From Pseudomonas sp. FP2309 (GTDB lineage Bacteria; Pseudomonadota; Gammaproteobacteria; Pseudomonadales; Pseudomonadaceae): a stretch of 64,000 nt of DNA. The position numbers and the translations under genes were made by a program. Positions 57,224-64,000 of the stretch are shown here, piece after piece. The DNA is taken from assembly GCF_030687575.1 (NCBI RefSeq), contig NZ_CP117439.1:1971001-2035000 (forward strand), given 5' to 3'. Each line of letters starts with the position of its first letter. Within the stretch, counting starts at the first letter, position 1. The notes beneath the pieces are model-generated. The model saw nothing but the letters and a program-made list of their open reading frames with translations. It ran no database searches and had not been told where the DNA came from.

Positions 57224-57680
57224 GGGCACCTCTTTTTATGAGTAGAACGTTGCAGTCGACAGGACCTGGCCGCTAATAAATCGCGCAGGCGCTCGATCGT
57301 TGGCACTGGAGCCCAGGCGATTACCGAAGAGTCTTCGTACGAGTGCCCGGTAAGAATCAACGCGGCGTGGTAACTGCTGCTGTCAGCCGCTTGTGCTGCA
57401 GGTCCAACGCTGAAAATGCCGTTATCTGGCTGTTGATTTGTTGAATGCCTGTTGCCTGCGCAGCAGTGGTGGCTTGCCGTGGGGTCATATATAGAAGGTT
57501 ACGGTTATTCCGTAAATGAATGTATTTGAATATTTATAGATCTTAAAGAAATATAAATGGGCGCTATGGAGGCGCTCGCAGCGGTTGATAGCGACTATCA
57601 CGGACGGTGATTTTTCACTGAGCAAGGCCGGGCGTAGCCTGTGTTCATCGACTCCTCCTCTCTTTCGCAGGGCCGCCGTC
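57224..57680. other. intergenic region with a 17-bp dyad
   Basis: This 457-base divergent gap has no credible gene. The 3' part (57485-57560) is A/T-rich and contains the perfect inverted repeat TTACGG-TTATT-CCGTAA at 57499-57515, probably regulatory for one of the flanking genes. Confidence 0.5.
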
Positions 57681-57950
57681 ATGAACCGATTTTTCGTTGT
57701 TAGCTTATTGCTTGTCAGCTCTCTACTCGCGGGGTGTGCGACCCACCCCTCACCTGAGTCGCGTCCGTACACGGCCGAAGAAACCAAGCAACTGGCGCTG
57801 GAAGCGCTGAGCCGCCGTGGGTTGTCGTTTGATGAATATCAACAGCAGCGCGCCGCACTGAACGGTCAGCCACAGAAGCCTTTCGGCTTTGATCGTCAGG
57901 GCGAAATGAATGCTGAACGTAGCGTGACGTTGCATGGTCGTCCCAGTTGA
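57681..57950 (+). CDS. small lipoprotein, unknown function
   Basis: 89 residues. Lipoprotein signal peptide (RFFVVSLLLVSSLLAGC) with lipidated cysteine at residue 19, then a polar region with TAEETKQLALEALSRRGLSFDEYQQQRAALNG. No known domain recognised. The ATG at 57681 starts the signal peptide; the open frame upstream (from 57585) encodes nothing recognisable. Ends at a strong terminator. Confidence 0.78.
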   Translation: MNRFFVVSLLLVSSLLAGCATHPSPESRPYTAEETKQLALEALSRRGLSFDEYQQQRAALNGQPQKPFGFDRQGEMNAERSVTLHGRPS

Positions 57951-57966
57951 TCCCGCGCTCAATAAC

Positions 57967-58008
57967 AAAAAGCCCGAGGCTTCCCTTAAGGAACCTCGGG
58001 CTTTTTGT
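57967..58008 (+). terminator. intrinsic terminator
   Basis: AAAAAGCCCGAGG-N14-CCTCGGGCTTTTT is a 9-bp GC-rich stem extended by A/T pairs with a T run on the plus strand; symmetrical, so possibly bidirectional. Confidence 0.92.
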
Positions 58009-58182
58009 TTGCCCTGGCGTTACTTCAGCCTGTTAAGCTGAATTTCAGGAGCGTTCCTACGCACATTTACTTAAAGTGACCCTTCTTCAATGGCATTCGA
58101 TCAGGTAAACCTGACGTCCTCTGTTCCTGTCGATGCCCCTGAGACGCTGCTCTCGGGAACCTGCTCTGCGAGTCATTACGTC

Positions 58183-59343
58183 ATGAATAAACGTCCTTTG
58201 TATTTCGACTACGCCGCCACGACGCCGGTGGATGAGCGGGTCATCCAGGTCATGGTCGAGTGTCTGGGTTTCAACGCCAATTTCGGTAATCCGGCCTCCA
58301 GTTCCCATGCGTTCGGCCAGGCAGCCCGGCATACGGTTGAGCAGGCGCGTCGCCAAGTGGCCGAGTTGGTAGGGGCCCGGCCTGAGCAGATCGTCTGGAC
58401 CTCCGGTGCCACAGAATCCAACAACCTCGCCATCAAGGGCGTGGCCCAGGCTCGGGGCGTGCCGGGCGGGCATATCATCACCAGCCAGATCGAGCACAAG
58501 GCCACTTTGGACACCGCGCGCCAGTTGCAGGAGGCCGGCGTGGCCGTGACCTACCTGGTGCCGGATGCCGACGGGCTGATCAGTGCCGACGCGGTCAGTG
58601 AGGCTTTGCGTGACGACACCTTTCTGGTCTCGTTGATGTTGGTGAACAACGAACTGGGTACCCTCAACGATATTCCCGCCATCGGTGCGCGGGTACGTGA
58701 GCACGGCGCGTTACTGCATGTGGATGCGGCGCAGGGGGCTGGCAAAGTTGCGATCGATCTGGCGCAGTGGCCAGTGGATTTGATGTCGTTTTCCGCACAT
58801 AAGGTGTATGGCCCCAAGGGCATAGGTGCGCTGTACGTCGGGCCACGGGCACAGCAGAAAGTGTTGGCGCAAATTCACGGTGGTGGGCACGAGGGAGGCT
58901 TGCGCTCCGGTACCCTGGCCACCCACCAGATCGCGGGTATGGGTGCGGCGTTCGCCTTGGCGGCACAATCGTTTGCCGAAGAAAAAGCGCTTATCGTCGC
59001 GCTGCGTCGCCGTCTTCTGGATCAGTTGGCCTTGGTGGCCGGTGTACGCCTCAATGGCAGCGCCACGCAGCGTATTCCCCACACCTTGAGCCTGACCTTC
59101 GGCGAAGGCGAATTCAATGCTGCAGCCTTGAGTGCAGGGATGGCGTTTTCCGCGACATCGGCTTGCAATTCTGCGAGCAATGCACCGTCCCATGTGCTGC
59201 TGGCGCTTGGGCATGACGCCAGCAGCGCCGGGCGTACCATTCGCTTGAGCCTGGGACGGTTCACTACGGAGCAGGATATCGACAGGGCCGTTCAATTGAT
59301 CAAGGCCGCGCTCGCCAGTGCACCGGCGTTCTGGGCTGTTTGA
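58183..59343 (+). CDS. cysteine desulfurase (IscS/NifS-like)
   Basis: 386 residues from MNKRPLYFDYAATTPVDERV, the conserved IscS-type N terminus; an in-frame ATG at 58090 would add 31 unrelated residues. The PLP lysine is in MSFSAHKVYGPKG and the sulfur-carrying cysteine in the mobile loop FSATSACNSASNAPSHVL, comparable with SSGSACTSAS of IscS. It releases sulfur from cysteine as persulfide. It lies outside any isc or suf operon, next to an Xaa-Pro aminopeptidase gene 40 bases downstream, so its sulfur acceptor is unclear. Confidence 0.88.
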   Translation: MNKRPLYFDYAATTPVDERVIQVMVECLGFNANFGNPASSSHAFGQAARHTVEQARRQVAELVGARPEQIVWTSGATESNNLAIKGVAQARGVPGGHIITSQIEHKATLDTARQLQEAGVAVTYLVPDADGLISADAVSEALRDDTFLVSLMLVNNELGTLNDIPAIGARVREHGALLHVDAAQGAGKVAIDLAQWPVDLMSFSAHKVYGPKGIGALYVGPRAQQKVLAQIHGGGHEGGLRSGTLATHQIAGMGAAFALAAQSFAEEKALIVALRRRLLDQLALVAGVRLNGSATQRIPHTLSLTFGEGEFNAAALSAGMAFSATSACNSASNAPSHVLLALGHDASSAGRTIRLSLGRFTTEQDIDRAVQLIKAALASAPAFWAV

Positions 59344-59383
59344 TTTTTTACATAATAATGATGAGTGGTTAGCAGGAGACACA

Positions 59384-61192
59384 ATGAGCACGCAGTCTTT
59401 GACCCATGGAACGGTTCCCCAGCGCCTGGCGCGCACCCGTGAACTGATGAGCCGCGAGGGTATCAACGCCTTGCTGGTGCCGTCGGCCGACCCGCATCTG
59501 TCCGAGTATCTACCGGGTTACTGGCAGGGGCGCCAATGGTTGTCGGGCTTCCATGGCTCGGTGGGGACGTTGATTGTCACCGCGGATTTCGCCGGTGTGT
59601 GGGCCGACAGCCGCTATTGGGAGCAGGCGACCAAAGAACTCAAAGGCAGCGGCATCGAGTTGGTGAAGTTGCAGCCGGGCCAGCCCGGACCGCTGGAGTG
59701 GCTGGCCGAGCAGACGCCGGAAGGTGGCGTGGTGGCAGTGGACGGCGCGGTGATGGCGGTGGCTTCGGCGCGCACCTTGGGTGGCAAGCTGGCCGAGCGC
59801 GGCGCGCGACTGCGTACGGATATCGACCTGCTCAATGAGGTCTGGCAAGACCGTCCTGCGCTGCCGAACCAACCGATTTATCAACACTTGCCTCCGCAGG
59901 CGACTGTCAGCCGCGGCGAAAAACTCGCGGCACTGCGTGCCAGTTTGCAAGAGAAGGGGGCCGATTGGCATTTCATCTCGACCCTGGATGACATCGCTTG
60001 GTTGTTTAACCTGCGTGGTGGCGATGTTTCGTTTAATCCAGTGTTCGTATCCTTTGCGTTGATCAGTCAGCAACAGGCCATGCTGTTTGTGGCGCTGAGC
60101 AAAGTCGATGCTGACTTGCGCGCTGTGCTCGAGCAGGATGGCGTGACATTGCGCGACTACAGCGAAGTGGCGGGCGCGCTGCGTGCGGTGCCGTCGGGCG
60201 CCAGCTTGCAGGTTGATCCCGCCCGCGTGACTGCCGGATTGCTGGAAAACCTGGCGGCCGGTGTCAAGCTGATCGAAGGACTTAACCCGACCACACTGGC
60301 CAAATCCCGTAAGAGCCTGGCTGACGCAGAGCATATCCGCCAAGCCATGGAACAGGATGGAGCGGCCTTGTGTGAATTCTTCGCCTGGCTCGAAGGTGCG
60401 CTGGGCCGTGAGCGCATCACTGAACTGACCATCGACGAGCACCTGACTGCCGCGCGCGCGCGCCGCCCCGATTATGTGTCGCTGAGCTTCAACACCATCG
60501 CTGCATTCAATGCCAATGGCGCCATGCCGCATTACCATGCCACCGAAGAAGAACATGCCGTGATCGAAGGCGATGGCTTGCTGTTGATCGATTCGGGCGG
60601 CCAGTACTTGGGCGGCACTACCGACATCACGCGGATGGTGCCAATCGGTACGCCGAGTGAGGAGCAGAAGCGCGACTGCACCCGTGTCTTGAAGGGGGTT
60701 ATTGCACTATCCCGCGCGCATTTCCCTAAAGGTATTCTGTCGCCGTTGCTGGATTCCATCGCCCGCGCGCCGATCTGGGCAGAGGGCGTGGACTACGGCC
60801 ACGGCACTGGGCATGGCGTAGGCTATTTCCTCAATGTGCATGAGGGGCCGCAAGTGATCGCCTATCAGGCCGCGACCGCACCACAGACAGCGATGCAACC
60901 GGGCATGATCACCTCGATTGAGCCGGGTACGTATCGTCCTGGACGTTGGGGCGTTCGTATCGAGAATCTGGTGTTGAACCGTGAAGCGGGCAAGACCGAG
61001 TTCGGTGAGTTCCTCAAGTTCGAAACCCTGACCCTCTGCCCTATCGACACCCGCTGTCTGGAGCCTTCGCTGCTCACGGCGGATGAGCGTGAGTGGTTCA
61101 ATGCGTACCATACCGAAGTGCGTGAGCGTCTGAGCCCGCTGCTTGATGGCGCTGGGTTGGCGTGGTTGCAGTTGCGGACGGCGGCCATTTGA
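59384..61192 (+). CDS. Xaa-Pro aminopeptidase, M24B family, long form
   Basis: 602 residues, the three-domain type also found in eukaryotic cytosolic aminopeptidase P, longer than E. coli PepP (441). The creatinase-like N-terminal domains (1-310) precede the pita-bread metallopeptidase domain, with metal ligands in DSGGQYLGGTTDITR (two Asp), GHGTGHGVGYFLNVHEGP (His), SIEPGTYRPG (Glu) and VRIENL (Glu). It removes N-terminal residues preceding proline. The ATG at 59384 has AGCAGGAG upstream. Likely cotranscribed with the desulfurase gene. Confidence 0.92.
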   Translation: MSTQSLTHGTVPQRLARTRELMSREGINALLVPSADPHLSEYLPGYWQGRQWLSGFHGSVGTLIVTADFAGVWADSRYWEQATKELKGSGIELVKLQPGQPGPLEWLAEQTPEGGVVAVDGAVMAVASARTLGGKLAERGARLRTDIDLLNEVWQDRPALPNQPIYQHLPPQATVSRGEKLAALRASLQEKGADWHFISTLDDIAWLFNLRGGDVSFNPVFVSFALISQQQAMLFVALSKVDADLRAVLEQDGVTLRDYSEVAGALRAVPSGASLQVDPARVTAGLLENLAAGVKLIEGLNPTTLAKSRKSLADAEHIRQAMEQDGAALCEFFAWLEGALGRERITELTIDEHLTAARARRPDYVSLSFNTIAAFNANGAMPHYHATEEEHAVIEGDGLLLIDSGGQYLGGTTDITRMVPIGTPSEEQKRDCTRVLKGVIALSRAHFPKGILSPLLDSIARAPIWAEGVDYGHGTGHGVGYFLNVHEGPQVIAYQAATAPQTAMQPGMITSIEPGTYRPGRWGVRIENLVLNREAGKTEFGEFLKFETLTLCPIDTRCLEPSLLTADEREWFNAYHTEVRERLSPLLDGAGLAWLQLRTAAI

Positions 61193-61283
61193 TCGGTTGA
61201 ACTTCCGCAGGCTGTTAAGGGCGTCGCGCTCGGGCGCCTAAGACTCGTTTGTCGAACGGCCGCGGCTGGGAAGGCATTAATAG

Positions 61284-61305
61284 GAGCAGCCGTAGGTGGC
61301 TGCTC
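61284..61305. terminator. stem-loop between convergent genes
   Basis: GAGCAGCC-GTAGGT-GGCTGCTC, perfect 8-bp stem after the aminopeptidase gene, near the stop of the convergent lipoprotein gene. No T run; a weak terminator or extragenic palindrome. Confidence 0.5.
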
Positions 61306-61312
61306 GGGGGGG

Positions 61313-61594
61313 TTACTTACAAATAACGATCATGCTGCGGCTGGTGTAGCCGGCAGGATTGAGGCCGAAGGGATAGTCGCCTGGCTCCTCGGAATTGTCC
61401 CCGGATTTGGCGATAACCCGGTAGCCCTTGGTGCCGCATGAATTGGTTGCGCTTGTGTAGCACTGGTCCCAGGAAGAGGAGAGACCGGAGCAGTTGATGT
61501 GCAGCCCTTTTTTTCCCCGTTTTACCTCTGTCTTGGTAGTCGCAGCACAACCAGCCATGGCCACGACCATTAACAGTATCAAAATTCGCTTCAT
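61313..61594 (-). CDS. small lipoprotein, unknown function
   Basis: 93 residues from the ATG at 61592-61594. Signal peptide with lipobox VVAMAGC (Cys16). The mature part holds four further cysteines (NCSGLSSSWDQCYTSATNSCG ... VICK), suggesting disulfides in the periplasm. I do not recognise the domain. Base composition is somewhat less GC-rich than neighbours. Monocistronic. Confidence 0.75.
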   Translation of the reverse strand: MKRILILLMVVAMAGCAATTKTEVKRGKKGLHINCSGLSSSWDQCYTSATNSCGTKGYRVIAKSGDNSEEPGDYPFGLNPAGYTSRSMIVICK

Positions 61595-61758
61595 TCCTAT
61601 CCTTAATAGCCGCTTCGCACTACATGAAGCCGGCTCTACTCGCTCTCGAGTGTAGCGTTCGTGCTGTCCTTGTCGAAAATCTCCATGAATGACATTCGTT
61701 TGCAGGCTAAACATGGCCTAAATGAGCAATAAATACCAGAGCTACGTTCAAAGATGAT

Positions 61759-62646
61759 TCAGTCCGCGGGAACCAGCGGCCTGGACTCATCGCGCATCGT
61801 CAGAGTCGCACCCACCGACGCGAGGATAATGCAGGTGATGGCCAGCCATTGGGCCAGTGACAGGTGCTCTTGAAGGAAAAAAAGGCCCGAAAGCGCGCCG
61901 AATGCGGGTTCGATACTCATAAGGGTGCCGAACGTGCGTGCGGGGAGTCGTGTCAGTGCAACCATCTCCAGGGTGTAGGGCAGGGCAGTGGATAGAATGG
62001 CGACGCCGATGGCGACGGGAATCAGGCCAGGGGTCAGTAATGCGCTGCCGGCATGAACGATTCCGATAGGCGCGACAAACAGGGCGGCGATCATTACGCC
62101 GAGGGCGGCGGTCTGAACACCGTTGTCGTTACCGGCCTTCTGTCCGAACAGAATGTAGAGAGCCCAGCAAACGCCGGCCCCTAATGCGTAGGCGGCGCCA
62201 ACTAAATCGATACCGCTGCTGGCGTCCCCCATGGGAATCAGCAGGAGCAGCCCGATGATTGCGAGCCCAATCCAAAAAAAATCCACTGCCCGGCGCGATG
62301 CATAGATCGCTACGGCGAGCGGGCCTGTGAATTCCAGGGCTACCGCGATACCCAGCGGCACACTGCGCAAGGACATATAGAAGAGGAAGTTCATACCGCC
62401 CAATGCCATCCCGTAGATGATCACGGTGCGCAATGAGCTGGCCGTCAACTTGGCACGCCACGGGCGCAATATAAGCAGCATGATCACGCTGGCAAAAATC
62501 AAACGCAGGGTCGTAGTCCCCTGTGCGCCGACAATAGGGAACATGCTCTTGGCCAATGAGGCGCCTGACTGGATGGAGGCCATGGCGATCAGCAGAAGAC
62601 CAACAGGAAACAGTGCCGAGGTTAGACGGCGGGAGGAGATGGTCAT
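61759..62646 (-). CDS. rhtA: EamA-family threonine/homoserine exporter RhtA
   Basis: 295 residues, the exact length of E. coli RhtA, with ten transmembrane helices forming two EamA repeats (about 15-140 and 150-285). RhtA-type sequence marks include SIQSGASLAKSMFPIVGAQGTTTLRLIFA and LSTALPYTLEMVALTRLPARTFGTLMSIEPAFGALSG. It exports threonine, homoserine and other amino acids from the cytoplasm. It stands alone next to the rRNA operon. Confidence 0.9.
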   Translation of the reverse strand: MTISSRRLTSALFPVGLLLIAMASIQSGASLAKSMFPIVGAQGTTTLRLIFASVIMLLILRPWRAKLTASSLRTVIIYGMALGGMNFLFYMSLRSVPLGIAVALEFTGPLAVAIYASRRAVDFFWIGLAIIGLLLLIPMGDASSGIDLVGAAYALGAGVCWALYILFGQKAGNDNGVQTAALGVMIAALFVAPIGIVHAGSALLTPGLIPVAIGVAILSTALPYTLEMVALTRLPARTFGTLMSIEPAFGALSGLFFLQEHLSLAQWLAITCIILASVGATLTMRDESRPLVPAD

Positions 62647-62802
62647 GGGGCTGGTCCGATGTCATAGGTGAATAGCAGGGGCGCTATGATGCTCAACTGT
62701 CTGTGTTTGGGCAATATATTGCTCAGTCTCTTGTTGCTTCGCTGTCCTATATAGAGGAAGTGGACGGTTTTAGCGTTCTTGATAGAAAAACCAAATAAAT
62801 GG

Positions 62803-62830
62803 TTGACGCCAGATTCTGGAAGCCTATAAT
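62803..62830 (+). promoter_or_regulatory. rRNA operon promoter (most upstream)
   Basis: TTGACG (62803-62808), 16-base spacer, TATAAT (62825-62830), with the A/T-rich GAAAAACCAAATAAAT upstream as an UP element. The segment 62647-62790 before it shows no gene. Confidence 0.82.
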
Positions 62831-62948
62831 TCGCCCCACTTCCGGCGCAGTCGAAACGGAAAACTCTTTGGTAAACAATGAGTTAAGCGGTTTTCGGCAG
62901 TAAGGTGCTTCAGTTCATCGAAGCCAAAAGGAAGTTGAAAAAGAGGTG

Positions 62949-62976
62949 TTGACAGCAGCGTGTAACGCTGTAGAAT
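62949..62976 (+). promoter_or_regulatory. rRNA operon promoter (middle)
   Basis: Consensus TTGACA (62949-62954), 16-base spacer and TAGAAT (62971-62976). Confidence 0.82.
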
Positions 62977-63058
62977 TCGCCTCCCGCTGAAGAGAGATCT
63001 GAAGCGCAAGTGGTTGAAGTTGTTGGAGAAATCTTCGAAAGCTTCTGAAAATAATCAC

Positions 63059-63086
63059 TTGACAGCAAATGAGGCTGCTGTAGAAT
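63059..63086 (+). promoter_or_regulatory. rRNA operon promoter (closest to 16S)
   Basis: TTGACA (63059-63064), 16-base spacer and TAGAAT (63081-63086), followed by the GCGCGCC discriminator typical of ppGpp-controlled rRNA promoters. Confidence 0.85.
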
Positions 63087-63121
63087 GCGCGCCTCGGTTG
63101 AGACGAAAGCTCTTAACCAAC

Positions 63122-63133
63122 CGCTCTTTAACA
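63122..63133 (+). promoter_or_regulatory. boxA antitermination element of the rRNA leader
   Basis: CGCTCTTTAACA corresponds to the rRNA boxA sequence TGCTCTTTAACA that recruits NusB/NusE. It lies about 160 bases before 16S rRNA. Confidence 0.8.
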
Positions 63134-63283
63134 ACTGAATCAAGCAATTCGTGTGGGTGCTTGTGGAGTCAGACTGATAGTCAACAAGATTATCAGCATC
63201 ACAAGTTACTCCGCGAGAAATCAAAGATGTAACCAACGATTGCTGAGCCAAGTTTAGGGTTTCTTAAAAACCCAAAGATGTTT

Positions 63284-64000
<717 letters not shown>

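Overview
The window comes from a Pseudomonas chromosome, most likely the P. fluorescens group. The evidence is a Pseudomonas-type 16S rRNA 5' end with three stacked promoters, a complete pyoverdine iron-release operon (fpvGHJKCDEF), Pseudomonas gene neighbourhoods (fadE/GST/ABC; rdgC/FKBP/EAL-GGDEF/prc), REPIN-type palindromes of fluorescens style, and high-GC codon use. All identifications come from reading the sequence and remembered families; no database search was run.

Layout. 0-2 kb: end of a chemoreceptor, an alpha/beta hydrolase and a membrane-anchored unknown. 2.2-3.0 kb: three tandem copies of a 259-bp tRNA-Glu/tRNA-Gly unit. 3-21 kb: mostly core housekeeping genes: an M20 dipeptidase, an AlaX editing protein with a divergent LysR regulator, FadE acyl-CoA dehydrogenase, a transglutaminase-like protein, a GST, a YadGH-type ABC exporter, a TetR/MFS pair, a TDT transporter, an LplT-PlsC fusion, a guanidinium exporter under a guanidine-II riboswitch, a BASS transporter and RdgC. 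21.1-21.7 kb: two tRNA-Val/tRNA-Asp pairs.

21.7-34.3 kb is the most accessory-looking stretch. It opens with a decayed tyrosine-recombinase gene just after the second tRNA-Asp. Next come a LysR-controlled four-gene catabolic operon (MFS symporter, class II aldolase, 2-hydroxyacid dehydrogenase, acetylpolyamine-amidohydrolase-like enzyme) and a translationally coupled kinase/PLP-enzyme pair. That pair resembles animal hydroxylysine kinase and the phospho-lyases acting on phosphohydroxylysine or phosphoethanolamine, and it has a convergent MocR regulator. A membrane-anchored catalase-fold protein coupled to a dihaem cytochrome follows.

34.5-48.5 kb returns to conserved genes: FKBP isomerase, DUF1232 protein with a paired DnaA-box palindrome upstream, an XRE protein with an unknown partner, an EAL-CBS-GGDEF protein, the Prc protease, a quinone oxidoreductase, a HAD phosphatase, and an ABC importer with a phosphodiesterase-family enzyme and a GntR/UTRA regulator. 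48.7-54.8 kb holds fpvG-fpvF. 55-57 kb carries soxR, a SoxR-box promoter driving an ABM monooxygenase, and an SfnR-like sigma-54 activator. 57.6-62.6 kb has a small lipoprotein, a cysteine desulfurase, a long Xaa-Pro aminopeptidase, another lipoprotein and RhtA. The window ends inside 16S rRNA.
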